Of a stretch of 64,000 nucleotides of DNA, positions 7,843-15,972 are shown one piece after another (the stretch's first letter is position 1; each line of letters begins with the position of its first letter). The DNA comes from Aldehydirespirator sp965248735. Its GTDB lineage: Bacteria; Actinomycetota; Acidimicrobiia; Acidimicrobiales; Aldehydirespiratoraceae. The notes below the pieces were generated by a model. The model saw only the letters and a program-made list of their open reading frames with translations. It made no database searches and had not been told where the DNA came from. The position numbers and the translations under genes are program-made. The stretch spans positions 2,852,001 through 2,916,000 of the forward strand of contig OZ252146.1 in assembly GCA_965248735.1 (NCBI GenBank). The letters run 5' to 3'.

Positions 7843-8742
7843 ATGTTTTCTGTGGCCCTGAAGCATCTGCCGCCCACGGCTGATCCGGCCGACATGAGCG
7901 AGCATCTGCGCCGCTTCGGCTACGCCATCGTGGACGACGTCGTGGACGGCGGGCTGCTGGACCGGCTGGAGGCCGAGGCCATGCCCTACCTCGAGGCGTC
8001 GGCCGCGGGGCGCGACTCCTACGACGGCCGGCTCACCCGGCGGACCGGTGCGCTCGTGGCCCGCTGCCCAACGGCCCGGACGCTAATTATGCATCCCCTG
8101 GCGGTGGCCGCGGTCGGGCATTTCCTGGGCCATGCCAGCGCCGTGCAGCTGCATCTCACCCAGATCATCTCGGTCGAGCCGGGCGAGACCCGCCAGAAGC
8201 TGCACCGCGATGAGATGGCCTTCGACTTCTTCGAGTTCGGGCCGGACTACCACGTGCAGTGCAACACCATGTGGGCCCTGACCGACTTCACTGCCGCAAA
8301 CGGGGCGACCTGGATCCTCCCCGAAACCTCAGGCCTCGACGACGACACGGCCCTGCAGAGCGCGGGCGCGCAGGCCGAGATGGGCCGGGGCAGCGTGCTG
8401 TTCTACGAAGGCAAGGTGCTGCACGGCGCGGGGGCCAACACCACTGGCGGCGTGCGCCGGGGCGTCAACATCACTTATGCGGTTGGCTGGGTGCGCCAGG
8501 AGGAGAACCAGTATCTGGCCTGCCCGCCCGAGGTGGCCCGCACCCTCGACGACGACCTACTCAAGATGATGGGGTACACGCAGGGCGCTTTCGCCCTCGG
8601 CTACGTGGGCGACCAGACCGATCCGCTTGCCGCGCTGCGAGGCAGCGACGCCAAGGCGAAGACGATCGGCGCGGTGGCCGAGCACAACGAGGACGCCCGC
8701 CGCTTCGTGGCCGACCTCGCCGAGGCCCCCGGCGGCGACTAG
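7843..8742 (+). CDS. Phytanoyl-CoA dioxygenase (PhyH) family protein
   Basis: The 299-residue protein starts at an ATG at 7843 (a GTG three codons on is an alternative); the longer upstream frame is spurious. It has the PhyH iron-binding HxD in KLHRDEMAFDF, the distal histidine in GKVLHGAGANTT and the following arginine region for 2-oxoglutarate. It closely resembles, in layout and motifs such as WVRQEENQYLACP, the second PhyH protein at 21694-22608. It should hydroxylate an organic acid or small molecule with Fe(II) and 2-oxoglutarate in the cytosol. Its substrate is unknown. Confidence 0.88.
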   Translation: MFSVALKHLPPTADPADMSEHLRRFGYAIVDDVVDGGLLDRLEAEAMPYLEASAAGRDSYDGRLTRRTGALVARCPTARTLIMHPLAVAAVGHFLGHASAVQLHLTQIISVEPGETRQKLHRDEMAFDFFEFGPDYHVQCNTMWALTDFTAANGATWILPETSGLDDDTALQSAGAQAEMGRGSVLFYEGKVLHGAGANTTGGVRRGVNITYAVGWVRQEENQYLACPPEVARTLDDDLLKMMGYTQGAFALGYVGDQTDPLAALRGSDAKAKTIGAVAEHNEDARRFVADLAEAPGGD

Positions 8743-8827
8743 GCATCCACCGGCTGAATTGGCCGCGTCTCGTGCCCTATAGGGGGCGTCTTGCTGCCAG
8801 TTCGCGGCAAGGCGCGAGTTCTGCCCG

Positions 8828-9283
8828 TTAGGGGGAACCGAGGTCGCGCATGGCGATGACGTTACGGATGGCCTCGCCCCGCTTCACCTCCGCGATGGCG
8901 TCGTTGATCCGCTCCAGCGGGTAGACGCCCGACACGAGCTCCTCGAGCTTGAGAGCGCCGTCGCGGTGCCAGGCGACAATGCGTTCGATATCGCGGCGGG
9001 GCTGCGCCGATCCCATCTTGCAGCCGACGATGCGCCGTCCAGTGTCGGCCACCGTTCCGGCCGCCTCGTGACCGTAGACGGCGGGCAGCGCACCTCCCCA
9101 GGAGCCGTCGGCGTAGTGGATGTCGCTTTGGCATATCGCGCAGGCGGCCACCTCCACCCGCACCTCGTCGGGCCCAATGGGGTCGAGATGAAGGTCCTCG
9201 ATCACCAGCGGCTCGCCGAATTCGCGGCATACGGCTGCTCGCACAGGGTTCTCCCTCGTCGTGCCGGCAGGAGCGGGCGACAC
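8828..9283 (-). pseudogene. Zinc-dependent dehydrogenase with central (Rossmann) part deleted in frame
   Basis: The 151-codon frame begins like an MDR dehydrogenase (VRAAVCREFGEPLVIEDL, then ACAICQSDIHYADGSW and YGHEAAGTV) and ends like one (GCKMGSAQPRRDIERIV to ERINDAIAEVKRGEAIRN). The structural-zinc lobe and the nucleotide-binding domain, about 200 residues, are absent between GHEAAGTVADTG and RRIVGCKMG. Since the join is in frame, a short protein could still be made, but it cannot bind NAD. The start may be the GTG at 9244 rather than 9283. Confidence 0.8.
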
Positions 9284-9393
9284 TACCGCCCGCGCCGGCC
9301 GCCGTCTGAGAGTCCGTCGGGCCGCTACCGTCTGTTTGGACAGCGCCCCGGTCGGCCGATCCGCGGCGCCCGACCCCAGCCAGGTGACCAGCC

Positions 9394-9798
9394 ATGAGAC
9401 GGATGCACATCGGACTGCAGGCCGACGACCTGGACGGATCGGTGGAGTTCTACACCCGGCTGTTCGGCGTGGAGCCCACCCTGCGGCGCCCCGACTACGC
9501 CAAGTGGATGCTGGACGACCCGCGGGTGAACTTCTCGCTCGACACCCACGGCGAGGGCGCCCCCGGCTCGGCCCACTACGGCATCCAGGTCGAGTCCAAG
9601 CCCGACCTCGAGGCGCTGCGCGACCACATCGACGACGCCGGCATGGTCCGCGCCGACCAGGACGATCTGGTGTGCGGCTACCAGCTCCAGCACAAGTCGT
9701 GGGTCACCGACCCCGACGGCGCTATGTGGGAGGCGTTCTTCACCGAGGGAGTGGTCGAGGAGGGCTACGGCACCGCCGAGATGCCCGACCCTGCCTGA
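9394..9798 (+). CDS. VOC-family (ArsI/CadI-like) dioxygenase-fold protein
   Basis: The 134-residue protein is one vicinal-oxygen-chelate module. It starts RMHIGLQADDLDGSVEFYTRLFG and contains KSWVTDPDGAMWEAF, the closing strand with the metal-binding glutamate, as in ArsI and CadI proteins. Metal ligands would be His at HIGL, His in SAHYGIQVES and Glu in MWEAF. ArsI enzymes have a vicinal cysteine pair before the tryptophan strand; here the matching place reads VCGYQLQ, so only one cysteine remains. An arsenical C-As lyase role is therefore doubtful. It stands alone with a 100-base gap upstream. Confidence 0.7.
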   Translation: MRRMHIGLQADDLDGSVEFYTRLFGVEPTLRRPDYAKWMLDDPRVNFSLDTHGEGAPGSAHYGIQVESKPDLEALRDHIDDAGMVRADQDDLVCGYQLQHKSWVTDPDGAMWEAFFTEGVVEEGYGTAEMPDPA

Positions 9799-9816
9799 GA
9801 TCTCGTTAGACGCTGA

Positions 9817-10020
9817 TCACCACGGACGACGGAGGATGTTCATGAGCATGAGTACGTTCGCGTACGCCTGCAACGCCACAGAGAACACGATCCGCCATTC
9901 GCCGTCGTCCACATAGCGCACGGCCGCAACAGCAGTACCGCTGGCATCGGTGTCGTAGGCACGACCAGGCAAGATGTCAGCAGGAGTGGTGGCTATGGCG
10001 ACAAGCGCCCGGTCAAGCAC
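9817..10020 (-). CDS. Small hypothetical protein, second gene of a two-gene unit
   Basis: The frame can be traced back in frame from the GTG at 10020 to the stop of the preceding gene (reading EAGWRWEDLAGTLEAWGFDP), but no good start codon is seen there, so 10020 is given with reservation. The product (67 or about 90 residues) has a beta-rich middle, VRYVDDGEWRIVFSVALQAY. The two-gene arrangement with a small charged upstream partner is like a toxin-antitoxin module, yet neither protein matches a family that I recognise. Confidence 0.35.
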   Translation of the reverse strand: MLDRALVAIATTPADILPGRAYDTDASGTAVAAVRYVDDGEWRIVFSVALQAYANVLMLMNILRRPW

Positions 10021-10078
10021 CGGGTCGAAGCCCCAGGCTTCAAGCGTGCCGGCCAGGTCCTCCCATCTCCAGCCCGCT

Positions 10079-10267
10079 TCAGTCCTCGGCGCTGTCTTCG
10101 CGCGTCGCGCTGATCTGGCGCGCCCGGTTCCGACGTGCCCTCTCCATCAGTTCCTCAGCGCTCATTCCCCGGCGGTAGGGGTCTTCGTCGTAGAGGCGGT
10201 TGACTTCAGCGATCATCTTCCGGGCGCACTCCCTCAGCTCCGGCGTGAGAATTGGTCGGTCAAGCAT
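10079..10267 (-). CDS. Small charged hypothetical protein, possibly antitoxin-like
   Basis: The 62-residue protein is highly charged and predicted helical (PELRECARKMIAEVNRLYDEDPYRRGMSAEELMERARR). AGAGGAG-like Shine-Dalgarno bases lie just before the ATG at 10267, and AT-rich promoter-like DNA (TTGCAT and TAGTAT on this strand) lies at about 10285-10320. It is followed directly by another small gene. A regulator or antitoxin role is only suggested by size and arrangement. Confidence 0.45.
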   Translation of the reverse strand: MLDRPILTPELRECARKMIAEVNRLYDEDPYRRGMSAEELMERARRNRARQISATREDSAED

Positions 10268-10355
10268 GTACGGCTCCTCTCGGCGTGCAGTCTCAATTGC
10301 GATACGATACTACACATGCAATCGCTGAATACAATGAAACTTCAATCAGAGCCAA

Positions 10356-12080
10356 CTAGTGGAGGGTGGGGCCGGTGGTGTGCTGGCCTGAGCGCAGCAG
10401 GGTGCCCGGGCGGGCGCCGGTGAACTGGCCGCCGCGCACGATCTCGATGCCGTTGCAGACCACGTGCTCTATGCCGTTTGCCTCTGCGTACAGGCGGGAG
10501 GCGCCCGCGGGCAGGTCTCGGCGGAACGCCGTCGGGGCCGAGCCGACCGTGGCCTCGTCCAGCACCACGACGTCGGCGTAGGCGCCCTCGGCCAGCACTC
10601 CCCTGTCGACCAGGCCATACAGGTCGGCCTGCACCTCGGTGAGCAGGTGCACGGCCTCCTCCAGCGGCAGCAGCCCCCGCTTGACGACAGCCTCGTTCAA
10701 CATGGTGGTGGCGTAGTTGGCGGTTAGGAACAGGTCGAGGTGGGCTCCGGCATCCGAGGCGCCGATCACCGCCCTCGGGTCGCGCCACACCTCCACTCGG
10801 GCCTCCCAGTCAGCGTCGGGTTCGGCTGTGGCCGGGTTCCCGAACGACGTCTCCAGGTCGTCGGCCAGGGCCATGTCGCACAGCGCGTCCCACGGGTCCT
10901 GGCCACGCTCCTCCGCGATCTCGCCCACCGTTCGGCCCGCGCAGCCCTCGTTCTCAGGTGCCGGGGAGTGGAACACAACCTTGCGCTCCCAGTGGGCCAG
11001 CGCCCGCAGCGGATGATCGCCCTGTGCCAGTTCGTTCAGGCGGCGACGCTCGGCCGGGTCGGCAAGGACGCGGCGCTTGTCCGCCTTGGGCAGCAGCATC
11101 ACCTCCTCCCAGCCGGGTAGGGCGTCGAGCACGAAGCCGCTGTTGAAGTTCAGGTGCAGCGACAGCATCAGCGGCACGGTCAGGGCCACCACCTTGCCGC
11201 CCCGTGCGGCGGCGTGGTCGCCGGCGGCCAGCTTGGCCCGGTTCATCTCCATCGACCGGGCCGTCACCGTCATAACGTTCCAATTCAGCGGGCTGCGGGC
11301 CGCGGCTGACATGTCCGACATGAGCTCCAGGGCCCAGTCCTCGAATGGGCCGAGGGCGGGGATGAACTCCACCGACGTGCCGTCGAAGTCGGCCAGCACC
11401 GAGCACAGCGCCACCAGCTCGTCGCGCTCGGCGTAGCGGCTGGGCACCATGTTGCCCATCGGGTCGTTGTGGGTGCGAGACCAGGACGAAGAGAAGCCCA
11501 GCGCCCCGGCCTCCAGGCCCTCTCGCAGGAGCTGCTTCATGGCCTCAAGCTCCTCGCCGGTGCAGGCCCGGCGCACGCTGTCGTCGCCCATCACCACCCG
11601 GCGCAGCGCCGAGTGGCCCACCTTGAACCCCGCGTTGACGGCCACGTTGCCGTCGATGGAGTCGAGGTACTCGGCGGTGGTCTGCCAGTTCCAGGGCACG
11701 CCCTGCTGCAGCGCCTCCAGCGGTATGCCCTCCACCCGGGCCAGCATCCGCATCAGGTAGTCGCCGTGGGCGGGATCGTCGCCCAGCGGGGCGATGGTGA
11801 ACCCGCAGTTGCCGCCGATCACGGTGGTCACGCCGTGCAGTGGCGATGGCGAAAGCGTCTGGTCCCAGAACACCTGGGCGTCGAGATGGGTGTGCACGTC
11901 GATGAACCCGGGGGTCACCGCCAGTCCGGTGGCGTCGATGGTGGCCGCGGCGTTCGCTCCCCCGTTGACGAGGCTCCCGATGGCGGAGATCCGGTCCCCG
12001 ACGATGCCCACGTCGGCCCGCTGCCGGGGCCCACCCCTGCCGTCGACCACATCTCCGCCGCTGATGAGCAGATCGAACAT
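10356..12080 (-). CDS. N-acyl-D-amino-acid deacylase/D-aminoacylase-type amidohydrolase
   Basis: I take the ATG at 12080, which gives MFDLLISGGDVVDGRGGP, the usual beginning of the family; the 43 codons upstream are not conserved in character. The 574-residue protein has the HxH metal motif in FIDVHTHLDAQVFWD (about residue 65), GHSALRRVVMG, the IGASDAGAHLD aspartate loop and the C-terminal VVCNGIEIVRGGQFTG strand that closes the composite beta domain. It should hydrolyse N-acyl or cyclic amide bonds with one or two zinc ions. It runs opposite to the MazEF pair, starting 90 bases from it. Confidence 0.9.
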   Translation of the reverse strand: MFDLLISGGDVVDGRGGPRQRADVGIVGDRISAIGSLVNGGANAAATIDATGLAVTPGFIDVHTHLDAQVFWDQTLSPSPLHGVTTVIGGNCGFTIAPLGDDPAHGDYLMRMLARVEGIPLEALQQGVPWNWQTTAEYLDSIDGNVAVNAGFKVGHSALRRVVMGDDSVRRACTGEELEAMKQLLREGLEAGALGFSSSWSRTHNDPMGNMVPSRYAERDELVALCSVLADFDGTSVEFIPALGPFEDWALELMSDMSAAARSPLNWNVMTVTARSMEMNRAKLAAGDHAAARGGKVVALTVPLMLSLHLNFNSGFVLDALPGWEEVMLLPKADKRRVLADPAERRRLNELAQGDHPLRALAHWERKVVFHSPAPENEGCAGRTVGEIAEERGQDPWDALCDMALADDLETSFGNPATAEPDADWEARVEVWRDPRAVIGASDAGAHLDLFLTANYATTMLNEAVVKRGLLPLEEAVHLLTEVQADLYGLVDRGVLAEGAYADVVVLDEATVGSAPTAFRRDLPAGASRLYAEANGIEHVVCNGIEIVRGGQFTGARPGTLLRSGQHTTGPTLH

Positions 12081-12134
12081 GGCCGCGACGCTAGCCGCGC
12101 CCTGCGGCCGCGCTCGTGCCGCTCCGTCCTTGAG

Positions 12135-12166
12135 GCATACCAGATCGCATACCAATACGGTAGACT
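12135..12166 (+). promoter_or_regulatory. Leaderless promoter with direct-repeat operator of the MazEF-like pair
   Basis: GCATACCA occurs at 12135 and again at 12147, a 12-bp spacing that suits a ribbon-helix-helix repressor on one face of the DNA. TAGACT at 12161-12166 lies seven bases before the GTG start at 12173, so transcription would begin at or next to the start codon. Autoregulation by the antitoxin is the usual pattern for such modules; here it is inferred. Confidence 0.5.
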
Positions 12167-12172
12167 CCTTTC

Positions 12173-12427
12173 GTGGCCTCCGACCAGATCGCCGTCCGCG
12201 TGCCTTCACCGCTGCTGTCCGAGCTCGATGACCTCATCTCGCGTGGCGTGTACGAGAGCCGGGCCGCGGCCGTTCGAGCCGGCATCGAAGCCATCACGAG
12301 ACTCGAGCGACGACGCCGCACCGACCGCGCCATCGTCGACGGCTACACGCGCCAGCCACCGACCGAGCCCGAGCAGCGGGCCGCGGTCGCCTCGCTGCGG
12401 GACGCCATCCTCGACGAACCGTGGTGA
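12173..12427 (+). CDS. Ribbon-helix-helix antitoxin (MazE-like)
   Basis: The 84-residue protein starts with QIAVRVPSPLLSELDDLI, followed by YESRAAAVRAGIEAITR, the strand-helix-helix pattern of RHH DNA-binding antitoxins. The C-terminal part (PPTEPEQRAAVASLRDAILDEPW) would wrap around the toxin. It is followed with a four-base overlap by a MazF-type toxin. The start is a GTG with no Shine-Dalgarno in front, consistent with a leaderless message. Confidence 0.85.
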   Translation: MASDQIAVRVPSPLLSELDDLISRGVYESRAAAVRAGIEAITRLERRRRTDRAIVDGYTRQPPTEPEQRAAVASLRDAILDEPW

Positions 12428-12741
12428 CCGCGCACGGGCGCGGGCAAGTCTGGTGGGCCGAGATCGAGCACGTCGGCCGGCGCCCGTTCCTCATCATGAC
12501 CCGATCCGCGGCCATACCGGTGCTACACAGTGTCCTCGCGGCCCCTGTGACCCGAACGATCCGCGGCATCCCCACCGAATTGAGACTCGGACCGGAGGAC
12601 GGCATGAAGACGGAATGCGCGGCCAGCTTCGACAATCTCAGGGTCGTGCCGAAATCTCATCTTGTCGATTTCATCTGCACCCTCCGGCCAGCCCGTCTCG
12701 CCGAGGCATGCGCTGCCCTCCGTGCCGCTGTGGACTGCTGA
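12424..12741 (+). CDS. MazF/PemK-family endoribonuclease toxin
   Basis: The 105-residue product has the MazF beginning GRGQVWWAEIEHVGRRPFLIMTRS and the conserved APVTRTIRGIPTELRL strand, then NLRVVPKSHLVDFICTL, where the family has its catalytic and dimer strands. It should cut mRNA when freed from the upstream antitoxin. A GTG at 12421 directly before 12424 is an alternative start; 12424 gives a GTGA overlap with the antitoxin stop. Confidence 0.88.
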   Translation: MTAHGRGQVWWAEIEHVGRRPFLIMTRSAAIPVLHSVLAAPVTRTIRGIPTELRLGPEDGMKTECAASFDNLRVVPKSHLVDFICTLRPARLAEACAALRAAVDC

Positions 12742-12757
12742 GCGGCGTCGCACCGGG

Positions 12758-13288
12758 TCAGGAGATCTCCAGTTGCAGCAGCAGGCGGCCTGAGCCCTCC
12801 AACTCCACCTCGAACACGCCGGGGATCTCCGCGGTGAACGCGAAGTGGGCCGGATGGCCGTCCGACACGGCTCGCAGGATGTCGTAGCCGTGGACGTGCA
12901 CCTCTTCGGTGGTGTCGGCTGTGACCGTCACGGCCACCACCGAGCCGAAGTCCACCTCCACCCGCTGATGGCCGCCGACTGGCGCGCCGCCCGCTACCTC
13001 GACGCTGATGGTCTGCTCGGCTTTGGCGACGTCGGCGTCGTACCGGGTCGGCGCGTCTGCCGAGCCGTGGTGGTCCGCGGTGTCGGTGTCGTCGGTGTTG
13101 TCGGTGTCGTGGTGGTCTTCGGTGTCGTCGTCGTCCGTGTCGTGGTGGTCCGCGACGTCGGTGTTGTCGGCTTCGGGGTCCGCGATGGTGCTGAGAGAGT
13201 CGTCGCCCGGGTCGGATCCGCCGCACGCAGCCGCGGCCAACGCGATTGCCACTGCTGCTAGTGCTATCCGCCGAGAGACGCAGGTCAT
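12758..13288 (-). CDS. Secreted lipoprotein with Asp/His-rich linker and cupredoxin-like C-terminus
   Basis: The start at 13288 gives a lipoprotein signal peptide ending ALAAAACGGSDPG, with the lipobox cysteine at about residue 21. Residues 40-75 are made almost only of Asp, His and Thr (ADHHDTDDDDTEDHHDTDNT and so on), a likely metal-binding low-complexity linker. The last 90 residues (VEVDFGSVVAVTVTADTTEE, VHVHGYDI, PGVFEVELEGSGRLLLQLEI) look like a beta sandwich of the cupredoxin type, with histidines in VHVHGYD. A role in metal or copper handling outside the membrane is inferred. The frame converges with the MazF gene. Confidence 0.65.
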   Translation of the reverse strand: MTCVSRRIALAAVAIALAAAACGGSDPGDDSLSTIADPEADNTDVADHHDTDDDDTEDHHDTDNTDDTDTADHHGSADAPTRYDADVAKAEQTISVEVAGGAPVGGHQRVEVDFGSVVAVTVTADTTEEVHVHGYDILRAVSDGHPAHFAFTAEIPGVFEVELEGSGRLLLQLEIS

Positions 13289-13366
13289 GGGGTTCTTCAA
13301 CTCGGGCCTCGGGGATCTGGGCGGCTCGAATCCCAACGCTAACGACCGTCGTCTAGATTGGTCGCC

Positions 13367-14545
13367 GTGACGAGCGCTGACACCCGGGCATCCGAGCTCG
13401 ACGCGTCCGCCCCCGGCGGCGGGGCCCCCGACGCGGGGATCGCCGCGGGATACCACCCAGACCCGACCCGGTCGATGTCACTGCACGCCGACGCCTACAC
13501 CGAGCCCCGCTGGCACGAGATCGAGCAGCGCGAGGTCTTCGCCCGCAGCTGGCAGTGGGTGGGCCACGTCGAGTCGCTGCGCGAGCCCGGCTCCTATGTG
13601 GCGCTCGAGGTCGCGGGCATGCCCGTCGCATTGGTGCGCGGCCATGACGGCGGGCTGCGGGCCTTCTACAACGTGTGCCAGCACCGGGCCCACGAGTTGC
13701 TGTCGGGATCGGGCCGCACCGACAGCATCGTGTGCGGATACCACGGCTGGACCTACGAGCTGTCGGGCCGCCTGGCCCGGGCCCGGCGCTCCGCGGACGT
13801 GGCCGGGTTCGACCCGTCGAGCGTTTGCCTCAGCGAGGTGCGGGCCGAGGAGTTCGGCGGCTTCGTGTACGTCAACCTCGATCCCGGTACCGCTGGACTG
13901 GCCGAACAGTCAGAGGGATTGGGCGACGAGATCGCCTGCTGGGCGCCCGACGTGGAGGACCACACCCACGTGCGGCGCATCCACTACGACATCGCCTCCA
14001 ACTGGAAGAATGTGATCGACAACTTCCTGGAGTGCTACCACTGCCACGTCGCCCACAAGGACCTCGTGACGCTGGTGGAGATGGACACCTACCGGGTGGC
14101 CACCCACGGCATCTACTCCAGCCACATGGCCCGAGCCGGCTACTCGGCCAACTCGGCCTACGACGTGGGCGGGGCCCGCGTCAAGGATCTCGCGGTGTGG
14201 TGGCTGTGGCCCAACACCTGCCTCATGCGCTATCCCGGCCGTGGCAACTTCAGCGTCATGCAGATGGTCCCGGCCGGACCGGAGCGCACGCTGGAGACCA
14301 TCGACTTCTATCTGGAGACAGCCGAGCTAACCGAAGCCGATGAGGAGTCGATCCGCTATATCGACGAGGTGCTGCAGCCCGAGGACGTAGCGCTGGTGGA
14401 GAGCGTGCAGCGGGGCATGCGCACCCCGGCGTTCACCCAGGGCCGCCTTGTGTGCGACCCCGGCGGCTCGGGCCTCTCCGAGCACGGTGTGCACCACTTC
14501 CACGGCCTGGTGCTCGACGCCTACCGCCGCGCCGGCGCGGCCTAG
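13367..14545 (+). CDS. Aromatic ring-hydroxylating dioxygenase, Rieske alpha subunit
   Basis: The GTG at 13367 is chosen because it gives VTSADTR directly; the TTG at 13358 is less likely. The 392-residue protein has the Rieske cluster ligands in CQHRAHEL and CGYHGW (C-x-H then C-x2-H) and the mononuclear iron ligands in NFLECYHCHVAHKDL. These proteins hydroxylate or demethylate aromatic rings, quaternary amines or sterol side chains with electrons from a reductase. No reductase or beta subunit is nearby, so the partner must be encoded elsewhere. Confidence 0.92.
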   Translation: MTSADTRASELDASAPGGGAPDAGIAAGYHPDPTRSMSLHADAYTEPRWHEIEQREVFARSWQWVGHVESLREPGSYVALEVAGMPVALVRGHDGGLRAFYNVCQHRAHELLSGSGRTDSIVCGYHGWTYELSGRLARARRSADVAGFDPSSVCLSEVRAEEFGGFVYVNLDPGTAGLAEQSEGLGDEIACWAPDVEDHTHVRRIHYDIASNWKNVIDNFLECYHCHVAHKDLVTLVEMDTYRVATHGIYSSHMARAGYSANSAYDVGGARVKDLAVWWLWPNTCLMRYPGRGNFSVMQMVPAGPERTLETIDFYLETAELTEADEESIRYIDEVLQPEDVALVESVQRGMRTPAFTQGRLVCDPGGSGLSEHGVHHFHGLVLDAYRRAGAA

Positions 14546-14566
14546 CCCCCGAAGGAACCCGGCCTT

Positions 14567-15349
14567 CTAGCGGGCGGTCCAGCCGCCGTCGATGACGATG
14601 GTCTGGCCGGTGATGTAGCTGCCCGCGTCGGAGGCCAGCAGCAGCAGGGCGCCGTCGAACTCGTCGACCTCGCCTGCCCGGCGCATGAGGGTGTTGCGCT
14701 GGATGTGGCGCAGACCGGGAGCGTCGTCGGGGGCGAACATCTCCTCGGTCAGCTCGCTGCGGAAATAGCCGGGGCCGATGGCGTTGACCCTGATGCCCTC
14801 GGATGCCCACTGCTTGGCCAGTTCCCGGGTGAGGCCGATCAGGCCCGTCTTGGAGGCCACGTAGCCGGCCTGGTGGTTGCCGCCGGACGCCACGATCCCC
14901 AGCATCGACGCGACGTTCACGATGCTGCCGCCCCGGCCGTGGCTGATCATCTTGCGGGCCGCGGCCGACGACAGCACGAACGCTGATGTGAGGTTCACGT
15001 CGAGAACCCGCCGGAACTGGTCGGGGTCCTGCTCGTCGGCCCGGACCACGGCGTCGCTGGTCCCCGCGTTGTTGACCACGATGTCGGGGCCACCGTGCTC
15101 GGCCGCCACCTCGACCACCCGCTGGAGCTGCGGGTCGTCGGTCACGTCGCAGCCCACCGGCACGACCCCAGCGACCTCGCCGGCCAATGCCTCCAGCCGG
15201 TCCAGCCTGCGGGCCGCGGCCACCACGGTGGCTCCCCTTGACGCCAGCAGCCGGCAGTACCGCTGGCCCAGGGTCCCGCTGGCCCCGGTGACGATGGCGA
15301 CCCTGCCCTGCACCGAGAAGGGATCGTCGCTGATCGGCCGGACGCTCAT
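14567..15349 (-). CDS. Short-chain dehydrogenase/reductase (classical SDR)
   Basis: The 260-residue protein carries TGASGTLGQRY (cofactor glycine motif, residues about 21-31), DIVVNNAGTSD, the catalytic serine region NVASMLGI and the YxxxK pair in YVASKTG. The end, SYITGQTIVIDGGWTAR, is the usual SDR tail. It is likely a NAD(P)H-dependent oxidoreductase of the fatty-acid/polyol type. It converges with the Rieske gene with 20 bases between them. Confidence 0.9.
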   Translation of the reverse strand: MSVRPISDDPFSVQGRVAIVTGASGTLGQRYCRLLASRGATVVAAARRLDRLEALAGEVAGVVPVGCDVTDDPQLQRVVEVAAEHGGPDIVVNNAGTSDAVVRADEQDPDQFRRVLDVNLTSAFVLSSAAARKMISHGRGGSIVNVASMLGIVASGGNHQAGYVASKTGLIGLTRELAKQWASEGIRVNAIGPGYFRSELTEEMFAPDDAPGLRHIQRNTLMRRAGEVDEFDGALLLLASDAGSYITGQTIVIDGGWTAR

Positions 15350-15507
15350 GAGACCGCGAAGCTACCGCCAATCAAGGGATCTGCCAGACGTGGATCAGGC
15401 GTGCGCGCCGCGGCGGACCAGGCTGCCTCCCAGGGTCAGCAGGGCCGCCCCGGCCCCTCGGCGGGCGCAACCGTTGACCAGCCGGACGGAGACCAGCTGA
15501 GGAGACG

Positions 15508-15972
15508 ATGAGACTCGAATTCGACGACGAGCAATCCCTGCTGCAAGCCACCGCCCGGGACTTCGCGGCCCGCGAGCGGGCCCGCCAGGTCACCGACGAG
15601 CTCCTGCGCTACGACACCCCGGTGATGACGGTGGCCTACTACGCCGGCGAGGGTGCCGCAGTCGCGGGCCGGCCGCTCGAGCCCGGTTCGCTGTGCACCG
15701 TCATCCTCGGCGCGGCCAACTACGACTCCAGGGTGTTCGACGCCCCCGATATGCTGGACGTGACCCGGCATCGCGCCGATGCCCCGCTGTCGTTCGGCTA
15801 CGGAACCCACTACTGCATAGGGGCGTCGCTGGCCCGCCTCGAGGGCGATGTGGTGTACTCCGAGATGCTGCGCCGATATCCGCGTACAGAGCTCGCCGCC
15901 GAGCCCACCCGCCAGGACACCTTCCGGGCGCGGGCCTTCAGCGAGATACCAGTCGTGCTGGAGCCGTTGTGA
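15508..15972 (+). pseudogene. In-frame chimera: acyl-CoA dehydrogenase N-terminus joined to cytochrome P450 C-terminus
   Basis: The first 22-25 residues (MRLEFDDEQSLLQATARDFA) are a typical acyl-CoA dehydrogenase start. From about residue 29 the sequence is the C-terminal third of a P450: TDELLRYDTPV (region after the I helix), GAANYDSRVFDAPD, and FGYGTHYCIGASLARLEG, with the heme cysteine. The rest of both proteins is missing. The join is in frame, and the stop overlaps the next start. A deletion between two neighbouring genes is the simplest reading. The product cannot have either activity. Confidence 0.8.
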
